From IMG/VR virus record IMGVR_UViG_3300023184_000386, positions 1 through 30,085 of that record: a stretch of DNA of 30,085 nucleotides, one strand, 5' to 3'. The stretch's first letter is position 1. Each line of letters starts with the position of its first letter. Both the position numbers and the translations under genes were made by a program. This DNA is from a virus. A model generated the notes under the pieces. The model ran no database searches, was not told where the DNA came from, and was given only the letters and a program-made list of their open reading frames with translations. Of this stretch, positions 13,162-23,400 are shown in pieces.

Positions 13162-14142
13162 TTAGTTGTTCCTATTTTGACGAGCTTCTTGGGCGTATCG
13201 ACGGATCATTCGGGCGCGTTTCTCGTTGTCATCCCACATACCGGCGTCTTTCATCGCCCTGACTTGATCTGGATTTAGCGTGAAGGTGTTTCTGCCTCCG
13301 CTGGAAGAGGAATTTTCACGCCCACTGCCGACAATGACGCTTTTTGGCCTTCTGTTTGCGGGCCTGTCCACTTCTGAATCTTCGGAGTAGCGGTGAGGCA
13401 GCTTTTTCTGAAGACGGGCGTCCAATTCATCCCAATAATCGGCATCTTTTGGATCCCACCCCTCTTTGGCCATGCGTTTGTCGATGGTCAAAGCAATATC
13501 AGAGTCCTCATCCCCGCCGCTTGGGTCGTACCACGAGTTCCTGTCCATCCAAGAAGCCGCCAGACGCTGTACATCTCGGTCTGGAGCAATCGCCTGTTCC
13601 CGTGGATAAGAAGCGCGGTTTTTCAAGTCCTGCAAAGACTCCGCAGCACGCCTTGCCTCAAACCACATCTCCTGAGCGTTCGCCATGCCCTCGCCATCCG
13701 CCGCCTGTGCCGCCTCGGCAATTTTCATCTTGGCGTATTGGATCCGGACGTTTTGGTCTTCGATTGCTTTGTCGATACGGGCCAGTTCTGAGCCGTGGGT
13801 TTTGACCTCCACAACCGACAACCGCGCCAAAAGGTCTTGGTTCTGACGCTGAAGCTGCTGGAACCGGACGTCTTTCTCCTGCTGCTGTTGACGGTGGTAA
13901 ATTTTTTTGGCTTTTCGTTTATCGCGCCGCGCAGTACGAATGGCCTCGGTGTCGTCTGGGTGGTCTACGCCGCCATCTTCAGGAACAGAGCCACCACCGG
14001 CCATCTTCTCCGTTGAATCCTCCTGAGAGGCGTTCTGGGAGTCCTCCGGAGGCAGATCCATGCCCTCCACCGTCACGCTGCCGTCTTTTTGCTCGTCTAC
14101 AATTAGATTTGGCTCTTCAGCCTTAATTTGTTCGTTGCTCAT
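13162..14142 (-). CDS. Putative scaffolding protein
   Basis: This 326-aa protein is highly charged. The first 75 residues are acidic and disordered-looking (DGSVTVEGMDLPPEDSQNAS). Residues about 80-180 form long helices with coiled-coil character (KRKAKKIYHRQQQQEKDVRF, LQRQNQDLLARLSVVEVK, LARIDKAIEDQNVRIQYAK). The C-terminus is basic and helical (DNEKRARMIRRYAQEARQNR), as in scaffolds that bind capsid subunits through a C-terminal basic helix. Position directly before the capsid genes and directly after the GroES-like gene fits. The ATG overlaps the upstream TGA (ATGA). Assignment rests on composition and gene order, not on a catalytic motif. Confidence 0.72.
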   Translation of the reverse strand: MSNEQIKAEEPNLIVDEQKDGSVTVEGMDLPPEDSQNASQEDSTEKMAGGGSVPEDGGVDHPDDTEAIRTARRDKRKAKKIYHRQQQQEKDVRFQQLQRQNQDLLARLSVVEVKTHGSELARIDKAIEDQNVRIQYAKMKIAEAAQAADGEGMANAQEMWFEARRAAESLQDLKNRASYPREQAIAPDRDVQRLAASWMDRNSWYDPSGGDEDSDIALTIDKRMAKEGWDPKDADYWDELDARLQKKLPHRYSEDSEVDRPANRRPKSVIVGSGRENSSSSGGRNTFTLNPDQVRAMKDAGMWDDNEKRARMIRRYAQEARQNRNN

Positions 14143-14573
14143 ACAAACGCCCTCACTTCTAGTGGGTTGCCGGTAATTTTGGCAATGACTTCATGGTCGT
14201 TGATGATGATGAATTCCACCTTTTCCTCGGTTTCGGGGGTGTTGGGAAGCCTGACCTCCCATCGATCACCCGTCCACTTCGGCACGCGGAGGTAATCTCC
14301 AATCTCACACCACGACCCTTCGGGCCACGGCTCCATCGTGTCGCGTTTTTTGAACGCCAAAGGGCCAATTCCCACCACTTTCCCCACCGGATTCTGCGCT
14401 TTCTCAGTATCTCGGGTTTCTTGAGCCAAAATAATCCCAGAAGCAGTGACTTTTTTCTTTGTCATCCGCAATTGAAGCAGGATCCTAGCTCCAAGAGGTT
14501 TAGCACCGGGGTCTACAGCAGGGAATGCACCCGCCAAATCAGCTTCGTAAGAAGCTACCGGAGTTTCACTCAT
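14139..14573 (-). CDS. GroES-like co-chaperonin (viral Cpn10)
   Basis: This 144-aa protein carries the Cpn10 pattern: PLGARILLQ (26-34), a mobile-loop segment MTKKKVTASGIILAQE (37-52) that includes the hydrophobic IIL tripeptide used to bind GroEL, GKVVGIGP (64-71), IGDYLRVPKW (91-100) and a C-terminal NDHEVIAKI (125-133). It is longer than the usual 95-100 residues because of an N-terminal extension of about 25 residues and a tryptophan-rich insert (WPEGSWCE). T4 gp31 sets the precedent for a phage co-chaperonin used in capsid folding with host GroEL. Its coupling by ATGA to the scaffold gene fits that use here. Whether it closes the chamber alone or helps a host GroES is unknown. Confidence 0.8.
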   Translation of the reverse strand: MSETPVASYEADLAGAFPAVDPGAKPLGARILLQLRMTKKKVTASGIILAQETRDTEKAQNPVGKVVGIGPLAFKKRDTMEPWPEGSWCEIGDYLRVPKWTGDRWEVRLPNTPETEEKVEFIIINDHEVIAKITGNPLEVRAFV

Positions 14574-14745
14574 TTTCTTCCTTCAATAAGTCGTTGAGAA
14601 TCTGCAGGGCTTCTTCCAGCCCCGCGTATTGACCCACCAAACGCTGGTACGTCTCAAAATTCACTACATGACCCGCAGTGAGAGACACAGCTATATCAGC
14701 TTGCCGTACCTTTATTGCGCTGATGAAGTCGCTTTCATATTTCAT
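14566..14745 (-). CDS. Small helical protein, unknown function
   Basis: This 59-aa frame begins MKYESDFISAIKVRQADIAV. Its ATG overlaps the stop of the preceding gene (ATGA) and its own TGA overlaps the start of the GroES-like gene, so it is held in a coupled chain. The sequence is nearly all helical, amphipathic and acidic at the end (GLEEALQILNDLLKEENE), without Cys. It is probably a helical hairpin of about two helices, residues 4-22 and 29-58. The consistent coupling and the absence of a better frame support a real gene. A partner role for the co-chaperonin or the scaffold is only suggested by place. Confidence 0.68.
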   Translation of the reverse strand: MKYESDFISAIKVRQADIAVSLTAGHVVNFETYQRLVGQYAGLEEALQILNDLLKEENE

Positions 14746-14885
14746 TTGCGTTTTTTGGCTTGCGATAGTCCTCCTTGTGACGGTTGTTTAGTCTTTGCTT
14801 GCGCCCCGTTGACAGGAGCGCCTTGCGCAAGACGCTTGTGCTGAGGGACTAGCTCGCTTTGCTGCTCTTTGTCGCTTGTTGCCAT
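14742..14885 (-). CDS. Tiny polar protein between portal and co-chaperonin genes
   Basis: The 47-aa product starts MATSDKEQQSELVPQHKRLA at ATG 14885, with GAGGAG seven bases upstream; a longer frame to 14933 would run into the portal gene and has no ribosome site. The composition is polar and basic at the C-terminus (SQGGLSQAKKRK) and it is likely disordered. LVPQHKRLAQGAPV is the only segment that looks conserved. There is no recognised function. It is coupled to the next gene by ATGA. It could be a small portal-associated or assembly peptide. Confidence 0.62.
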   Translation of the reverse strand: MATSDKEQQSELVPQHKRLAQGAPVNGAQAKTKQPSQGGLSQAKKRK

Positions 14886-14886
14886 G

Positions 14887-17400
14887 TCAAACTCCTCTGT
14901 TAAGGTTCCGTTGCAATTCATTCTGCAGGTCAATCGCTGATTGAGACTGCTCTTTCTTCAATTTCGCCGTTTCCAACGTCAGATCCAGCGTCTGCATCCG
15001 TTCTTTCGTAAGGTTGTTTTCGGTGTTCATTGCCGCCTTGAATTGATCCTCGCGGTTCTGATCTTGTTGATCTTGCGCCATCTGAGCTTGCTTGAACTGG
15101 ATGTCAGCCTGATCTCTGGCGGCACGCCGTTGGGTCTCGGCCATTGACGCTTGGAGCACCGCTTGCGCCTCGCCATCCATTGCAGCGGGTTGCGGTTTGT
15201 TGAACTGCTGCGCCGCCTGAACAAGTTGCTGGATCTGCGGAAGGATCTGGGCAAACTCCTGCGGCGTGTCCATTTCCATGTGTTTCGCCGCAACAGCCAT
15301 AGCACGATCAATCTCCGGAGCGAGCTTGGAGTCTTCGTACTTTTGTACCTTTACCTTCGCAGGGATCAAAGTGTATTGGTTCATCTTCTGCGTGTACCAC
15401 AGCATCATGTGCTGCTTGATATGTGCAAGCACCTGCGGAATGAACATGGGAGCGATGATCGGGTTCATCCCCAATGCCGGATCCTTGGAGAAGGAAAGAT
15501 GCGACGCAATGTGCGCTAGATGATCCTGACGCGGATACGCAACCGCCATCCGCCCCATCGACATGGCCGCGTTCTCGTCCGCCGAGTGCATCTCCTGCGG
15601 CTTGGCGTACTGAGGCATTAACTCCTGAATGTTGGGGATCTTCATCTGTTTCAACGCACGCCCCAGAACAGCCCGCGCATCAAACATATTCGGGTACTTA
15701 TCAAGGTACGCAATCACCGCTTGCGTCTGAGCCATACGCTGCGTTTCAGAGAAAATGTGCGGATCCGACACCGGCATAATGTCGCTGTTGCGCTTGAAGT
15801 CTTCGCGCTTGACCGGCAACTCGGCAACAATGTCGCCCTTTTTTTGCTCGTCCAGATACCAACGATTCAACCTCTGAAGCACCATCAGCACTCGACGCTG
15901 CGAGTTGTGCAGACGAGCGTGAATGGCGCTGAATACCACCGCCCCTTGCTCAATCAGGGCTTGCGTTGTGCCGACAGGAGCCTGACTTGAAATGTCGGCG
16001 ATTTTTTCTTCTGAGGTTGTGACAACGCCTTTGGCAGCGGTTTCCAAAAATCCCATCAAGGAGAACAGCACTTGCGAAGGAGGATTGAACGGCATGGGGA
16101 AGGCGATCTTCTTAATGTCATCAACCCCCGGAGCGCCCTCAATCTCAACCACCTGAGTGACGTCAACTTGTTGGCTCTGACCGCTGATTCGCGCCCCTTT
16201 GAGCTTGAGCATGGTGGGGGCGTTGTTGATATGAGCCGAATCAAGCAGCGCCCGCAAAGCGCCAGTAAGCGCCGCAGAAAGACCACCAATAAGGTGCGGT
16301 AAGCCAATTGCATACGCACCACGCCACGGGATGAACTTGAATTCAATAAGCCAGTCCAGCTTGGTCAGGGTTTCGTCGCCCTCTTCCCAGTTGCGGTACA
16401 GACCAAGAACTTCGCCCTCCAATTCGTCGATCATCATGATGTACGGGGCCGATTCCCCGTCAGACTTTTTATCGTCCTCAAGCTCCAGCCATGTGTAGAT
16501 GTGAAACACACGACGCAAACCATCCTCACCGTCTTGGTATTGTTTGCCCTCAATCTTGTTGTTGGCTTTCTCAGGGCCGGTGGGTTCTGGCTCCATCGTC
16601 GCCCGGATCACCTCTACGTCCCGGTACAGCCCGCGAGAGATTCGGTTCTTAAATTCCCACTCCGAGATGTTATGAACCTCGGTCACCCGTTGCGCCGTGT
16701 AGAAATTCACCGCACTGAACGGCAGGTACACGTTGTCGATTGGAACGAACTCAGCGCAGGGACGTTTTTTCTGATCATCCCACCACATTTTCAGGAACTG
16801 ACTGCCGCCCAGCGGCAACTGCGCCAGCAACTGCTCCTGCTCGTCGCGGAACTCTTCAATCTGTTCCGTTAGTTGCCAGTTCATGTAGTCGCGTTTGCGC
16901 TCCGCAATATCTGTTTTTTGGTCGGTCACCTCGCCAAGGATGTTTGTCCGCGTCGGGCCATCCGGCGGAAACAGTTCTTTGATTGCGCGAGCGGCAAAGT
17001 CCACGCACGCCTCTGCCATGACCGGGTGAACGACCTTGGACGCGCCCATGAACGTTGCCCCACCCGGAGCGTCGTTGCCAAGACCCGTCCGCCTCAGCCC
17101 GTCCTCGTACTGCTTGTCGCGTTCCTTGCGAGCTTCCTTGTCCTTGCTGATCATGTCCAAGTAACGGGTGGCAATGGAGTTTAGATCGTTGATCTCCAGA
17201 ACGTCCGCAAGGTTCTCGTAGAAGTCGGCGTCCTCTTCTGGCCCCTTTGTCTTGTCCAAAGTTACAACCGCAGAGCCGTCTTCCATCTCCTCTACGTCAG
17301 GGACGTCTTCGTCGAGCATTACCTCCGCACCACCATCCGGCGTCATCTGCAGACCGTCAATGAAACGGTCTGACTCTGGGTCAATTGGAAGTTGTTCCAT
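14887..17400 (-). CDS. Portal protein
   Basis: The 837-aa product has the size and layout of P22-like portal subunits, larger than the 450-550 aa of siphovirus portals. An acidic N-terminus (residues 1-60) precedes the core. Helices at about 85-115 and the segment ARAIKELFPPDGPTRTNIL (136-154) are typical, as are DNVYLPFSAVNFYTAQRVTE (221-240) and WIEFKFIPWRGAYAIG-type residues near 350-365. A long C-terminal tail (about 700-837) is helical and Gln/Lys rich with coiled-coil character, matching the barrel extension of P22 portals. The subunit forms the dodecameric DNA gate and binds the terminase. It starts two bases after the giant gene's stop with only a weak ribosome site, so re-initiation is likely. 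Confidence 0.9.
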   Translation of the reverse strand: MEQLPIDPESDRFIDGLQMTPDGGAEVMLDEDVPDVEEMEDGSAVVTLDKTKGPEEDADFYENLADVLEINDLNSIATRYLDMISKDKEARKERDKQYEDGLRRTGLGNDAPGGATFMGASKVVHPVMAEACVDFAARAIKELFPPDGPTRTNILGEVTDQKTDIAERKRDYMNWQLTEQIEEFRDEQEQLLAQLPLGGSQFLKMWWDDQKKRPCAEFVPIDNVYLPFSAVNFYTAQRVTEVHNISEWEFKNRISRGLYRDVEVIRATMEPEPTGPEKANNKIEGKQYQDGEDGLRRVFHIYTWLELEDDKKSDGESAPYIMMIDELEGEVLGLYRNWEEGDETLTKLDWLIEFKFIPWRGAYAIGLPHLIGGLSAALTGALRALLDSAHINNAPTMLKLKGARISGQSQQVDVTQVVEIEGAPGVDDIKKIAFPMPFNPPSQVLFSLMGFLETAAKGVVTTSEEKIADISSQAPVGTTQALIEQGAVVFSAIHARLHNSQRRVLMVLQRLNRWYLDEQKKGDIVAELPVKREDFKRNSDIMPVSDPHIFSETQRMAQTQAVIAYLDKYPNMFDARAVLGRALKQMKIPNIQELMPQYAKPQEMHSADENAAMSMGRMAVAYPRQDHLAHIASHLSFSKDPALGMNPIIAPMFIPQVLAHIKQHMMLWYTQKMNQYTLIPAKVKVQKYEDSKLAPEIDRAMAVAAKHMEMDTPQEFAQILPQIQQLVQAAQQFNKPQPAAMDGEAQAVLQASMAETQRRAARDQADIQFKQAQMAQDQQDQNREDQFKAAMNTENNLTKERMQTLDLTLETAKLKKEQSQSAIDLQNELQRNLNRGV

Positions 17401-17402
17401 AA

Positions 17403-20400
17403 CTATCTCGCTAATTGGTTAGGCTTGCGTTGACGCAAACTAGTTCTTGTTAGGGCAAGCCCACCTGCGCGTTTATTGCGCTCAAGGATGTTCAGGTTCT
17501 TTGGATCGAATACGACGAAGTTGCTAGTGCCTGCACCGCCAGCGCGGGAGCCTTGGTCTAGGTATTTGATGCCGGGGATGCCTGCTTCGCGCATTGCTTC
17601 AGAAGCGTATTTGGCACCCCTGATTCCCGCCAACCGTTCATAGGCCCATTGTCCGTTCATATTTGAGTCAACCGATATTCCTGTTGGACGACCCAAAACA
17701 TCTGTTTTTACCAAATCTTGCAGAGTTTTTTGTATTTCAGGATTTTGATCTTTTAATGGTTTATTAAAATCCAGCATCTTGGCTATCTGCTCGTCGGGGA
17801 GGTCTACTTTGTAGAGGTTGCCTTGTTTAGATTCTTTATAGTCTTTGAACAATGTAGCTAATTTGTTTTGGTCAAGGTTTCTAGCTTCAATGTTGGCATA
17901 TTGAAAACTTTTAGCTGCTTTTTCTGGCGAAACATTTGCTCTTGATTGCCGCATAAACTCTATTTGAGCTTCACGGTCAAACGGAATTCCTCGTTTAGCA
18001 GATTCATATTCAAGATCTAAAGCGCCTTTGTGCGCCAAAGTATCTCTGAAACCTGTTGCTGTACTTTTATTCTCAGCCAGATACAAGCCATGCCCGTAAG
18101 CCTGCGCCCCTTCGCCAGTACCGATCTTGCTTGAGTCAAACTCACCTAACGGGTTTTTGGCAGTCGGCGGGAAACGGTGCGGAGAGCCATGCCATACATC
18201 CATCGGCAAGATGCCGCCAGATTTCACCATGTAGTTCTCAAGCCCACGCGCCAGAATTTCAGGCGCAGACTTAGCTGTTGCAATAACGCCTTTCGCTAAC
18301 GGGCCAACAAAAGGGGCCACGCTGGTCGCCATGTCCGCCCCAAGCAAGAACAGATCGGCTTCATCTTGCGCCTTCTTCGACGCAGGATAACGCTCATCCA
18401 TAATGCTTGTTGGCGCAGTCATGTTCTGCCGTTGAGCGGCAAACTTTTTTGCCATCAACGGATTGACGGTGGCGGGGAGCATCGCTGCTTCAATCTCTGC
18501 CTGCGTTGGCTCGCCTCCTTCAGCTTTCTTTACCGGCTTGCCCCACACCGCCATCTGCATTGCGTCTAGGTTGACGGGGCCACCGCGCTTCATTCCAGAA
18601 TCAGGATCTCCGCCAATGATGTTGCCGCGTGCATCGTATTTCAGGCGCTTGCCTTCAGAGTTAATTACATTGTGCAGCCGCTGGATGTCTTCTCCAGTCA
18701 GCCATTCGTGATCAGGAACATATTCTCCCGTAGCCTCAATACCGCGCTGTTCGTTGACGTTGAATACGTCCCCGTAGCGGCGTAGGCCAGCATTCTGAGG
18801 ATCACCTACACTACTCCACTTGCCTGACTTCACGAAGTCCTGCACATAGGGCAGGTACGCCTCGTTGGGGGCGCGGTTGGACTTGCCTTTGATTTGGGTG
18901 ATTCTTTGCATAGTTTCTGACTCTGGGTATATCTTTGCCGCCTGCTGTATAGCTTGCTCTTCAGGCATTCCTTCGCCCAGCAAGCGTTGAACAAGGAAAC
19001 CCATTTGGGCTTCTCTTTTTTCTGGAGTAAGCGTTTTTGACGCCCCAACCTCTATCGTTGCATGAGGTTCATTCTTCGCGTCACGCAAGGAATAAACCTC
19101 GGCATCGCCCGATTTAATTGCATCCCAGCCACCCAGACCATATCCGCTTGAACCGCCGCCCTCTGTAGGCTCGTAGCCCCGGACAGAGTGGCCCATTGCG
19201 TCAGACTCTGCCTTGAACTGTCCCGGCTTGTTCAACAGCACCCAGCGCATCCCTGTGTCTTTGTATTCCTTGTGAACATCTGTATTCGCCGCATCTGCAA
19301 GACGAGCCTGCTTTATATTGCCCGTCCTCCACTCATTGATCTTGGCCACCCGCTCTACAGCCTGCGGGACGGACAGCCTAGCCAACGCTTCGGGCTTGAG
19401 CAGCAGTTCTCGCGGCAGGCCAGACGCCGGGTTAGTCGCGTTGCGCAGTTCGTCAATAAGGTGGGGGAAGCCCAGCGTAGAAATATGCGGGTCATTATTA
19501 AAACCCGGCTGAGTAGAATTGTTGAGGCCATACAACGGAGTGTCAGGGGATAATTTATTTATAAACTCAAATCCCGGCTTGCCGGTCATGTTGCTGGAGC
19601 CAAAGTTCTGAAATTTCTCAGCCGGGATGGAGTTGATCATTTTGTCAGAGGCATCTTCCCAGTTCTGCGCTAACCGGCTTTCTCCATAGCCCCATTTTTC
19701 ATTATTGCCCGCAGCAAACTCTTGGCGCTTCAGATCAAGTGCATCAGTTGGATTAACTTGCGGTGCGTCAAAATGCAGCGTCCCCCTCTCAGCCAATGCC
19801 CTGATTGGGTCTTCTGGCGTGCCCATCTCGTTCTTGACGTAGCGGGTTAGCTGCTTGTCGATGAAGTTGTTAAATGCAATGTTACGATCCATCTCGGCAA
19901 TAGATCCCTGAACCACCGGGATACGAGCAGCATGACGCCCCGGAGTTCTTGCCTCTTGCTCCATCAAATCAGCCAACTCTGCCTCAAACATCTTCTTGTC
20001 ATCAGCGGCATATCTGTTCGACTTCAATTGATCAAGCGCCTTCGTCCCTTCAGGCAGAAAGTTTCCGCCCTTGTTCTTGACTACCGGCAGCATCATGCCC
20101 GTACTCATCATGTATTCTTCAAACAACTTTGCAGCGGTTGGGGTTAGCGACTTTGCGCCACTAACAGCCGCTCCAGCTATCTTTGGCACGCCCTTGACAA
20201 TCCCCTTGGCCAACGCGGGAAGACTTGTTATGCCCTGAGCAATAGCCACCGCATTTCCGCCAGTCATCCCAGCACTAAACTCTGGCGAGTCATTAATATG
20301 CTCGCGCAGCAGATTTTGTATGTCGTCAGTCGTTGGCAATGCCTGAATACCAGCAGGAAGATCCACAAACGAATTAGGCTTAAACTCTTGATATAAAGAC

Positions 20401-23400
20401 GCCACATCCCCAAACAACCCCGGAATCTGCGAGCCATACCCAGCCAACGCACCAGCAGCGCCCTGAGCCATCCCTTTTAGGCTTCTATCACTTATGACCC
20501 TTCGGCGGGCTTCCTGTTCAGCCGCCAACCGGGCACGGAAGTCCCGCTCAAACTGACTTTCGGGCGGCATATTGCCGTATCTTGGCAACCCTGCCGTTGA
20601 CGGCCTAGTCTGGGCTTTTGATTGCGCTATAACGTCAAGGATATCCGCGTTAGTGCCTGAAGCCGCCCCTCCGTCGGCAAAACGAAACTTGATGTTTGCG
20701 CCACCCCCGCCTTGAGGTTTCCCAAAGCCAGCCTTCGATATTCCGCCAAACTGTTTGTGCTGAACCCTCTTGTTCAACACAGCCATCTGCATGGCATCTT
20801 GGTTAACAGCGCCGCCCTTTGCATAATTCTTCATGGCGTCGATCAGATCCTGATGCGTTGTCTTCTCTCCGCCCAGCGCATCCCATATTGCATGGTGGGT
20901 CAGGTGCTGGTAATGCGGATCAAGCGAAGGATCAATTTTTAGATCCATGTTCTTTTGACGCGCAGCAAGACGGTCTACAGCCTCTCGTCCACCCAGACCC
21001 TTGCCACGACTCAGCATTGCTCCAGCAGACGCCGTAGGCATGGGCATTCCGCTCGTATGCAACCCAATCTGGCGAGCATCGAACGTGGGCAGATCCCCTC
21101 GGCCAAGCAAGGATCCAATGAAGCCAGACTTGGCGGCGGCAATCCCTTTCAACCGTTCAGCAAAGTCCCTGTAGTCGTTTGCATTTCCAGAGATTGCAAG
21201 ATTTAATTCTGGCGTCATTGAAGGAATTGTTGTGACCGCGTTTGTCATCTGGTCAACAAGTTGGTTCTGCTTTCCAAACGGAGCAAACTTCTGACGAAGG
21301 TCTTCTAGAGACTTGGGATCTATCTCCCCCTTCTGCGCGGCGTCAAGATACCGCTGGCCAGCAGGCGAGCCAAGCCATGTAGCAAACGCGCCCTCTGGCC
21401 TCACCTCTTGCGCGTTGGGAACCTTCAGGCCAGTCTTGGTAGCGGTTGAATGGGACAGCCCTCCGCGACCAATGCTCGACTGGGTGATGAGATAAGCCTT
21501 AATCAGATCACGATCATTAAGGTCACCGGCAGCAGCCCTCTTCGCCTGCTCCTTCATGAACTGGCCATACCCAGCCTGCACATAATCAGGAACAATCGTT
21601 ATCGGAACGTCTTTCTTGACGTCCTGCAAGGCTCGCCATTCCCAATCAGATATCTTGGTGGCGACTGGATCAATATACTCAACAACAGACTTGACCGCCT
21701 TTTTAATATTTCCACCCTTGCCACGTTTCTGAATCTTCTGGCCCATCACAGCCATGTTCATTGCGTCTTGGTTAACGTAGCCGCCGTGAGCCTTGCTGAG
21801 GTCTGGCTGCGAGATGTCGTAAGTGCCTTGGTTGCCAATCGCGCTCTTCACAGCGTTGGGATTGTAGGACACCACCTCAGACAACTCGCCGTCACGGTAC
21901 TGCATCAGCCCGTCATAGCCCTGCGCCTGTGCGCGGCTCTGAACCTGCTTGCCTATGTAGCCCTTCTCCTCATAAGCCTTCTCAACCATGCGGAGGGCTT
22001 TGTCTTCATCCATCCCAAGCTTGGTCAGCGCCTCAACCATCGGGTCGCCATGCGTCCCCTCAATGATCAGCGGGTTCTTTATCTGGGCGTAGACGGGAAG
22101 CATATTGCCGCCCTCTTGGCCGGGGAGGACGTTGCCCGCCTGCCGGTTGCGCAAGAACTGCTGACCCGTGTCAGCTTGGTAATCGCTGCGCAGCATCGCG
22201 GCAATCGCCTCATCGTTGGGCGAGCCGCTGTAGCCGCTTGCGTTGGCCGTGCTAGGCGTCAGGTACGTCCCAGAGCCAAGTGCGCCCTCTTTGCTAGGTT
22301 TGAAGCGGCGGATGGCCTCAACACCCTTCCCGCCCTCAGTCGCAGTCGTGCCGTGGTACAGGCGCATCGGCGCTTTGCTCGGCTCAAGGAACTTGGCAAG
22401 GTTGGCTTCGCGTTCTAACGCAGGCAAGCTGCTGTCAGCCATTATTCGCTTACCAATGTTTATTGCGCCCTTGACAATCTTGCCACCACCGGCCTTCTTC
22501 TCAGGCTCCGCAGCCAGCAAATCTGGTGCAGCAACCCCCATCAATGCGGCAGTGGCAGCGTCCCTGCGGAATGGGTCAAAGGCAGCAAAGCGGGAGCGAA
22601 TGTTGTCGGGGTTCATGCTGATTGTGTGTTCTTTGCCAATGTTTAATTCATGGCTTCTAAACTGAGGCGTGTGGCGAATCTCATCAATCCCAAAGTTCTT
22701 CATGAAGTCACCAGCGGCTACACCACCAGAAACGATGTCTCCAGTAAATGGGTCGTACAAGCCACTTTCGCTGCCCGTCTTCTTGACGGCGTTGAACACA
22801 TCACGCGCAGGTATGGCGTCGCCGTAATATTGAACAGCTTCGTATACTGGATTTGCATCACCGCCAAGTTCTCTGAACTCATCGAGCGCTTCATTGAACT
22901 TTGCGGTATACGGTGTATCCACATAAGCGTCAGTCGCCTCGTCGTAACGCTCAAAGGGGCCAATCCTCACAGGGTTTGACTCAGGAGCATCAAGGTGAAT
23001 GGACTTGTCGGAGCGAACTTTCAAGGGGTAGACAACGCCAAGATTGTCAGCGTCAACCGTGTTTCGCAGAATAATTTCCTGCTGGCGCGGAGTTAGCGTC
23101 TCATCCCTCATGCGACTATGAATCTTGCGAAAGTCTTTATCTCTTGCCTCCATGCCGCGCTCAACCCTACCAAGCGGGTCGGGGCCATAAATGCTTGCGT
23201 AGTTGCGACTTGCGTCCTCTGCTGAATCAGTTGAGTAGATGCCTTTGCCTGCATGACTCTCGGTTGAGCCAACGCTTGGGTCAAGTTTCTTGATGTCGCG
23301 AAATGACCCGTGATAGGTGTCGCGGTCAAAGCCCATTGCCTTTGCTCGTTGCTCGGAAGTATTGTTCTTGGGAAGGCCCAGCCCACCCTTGGCTGGAGGT

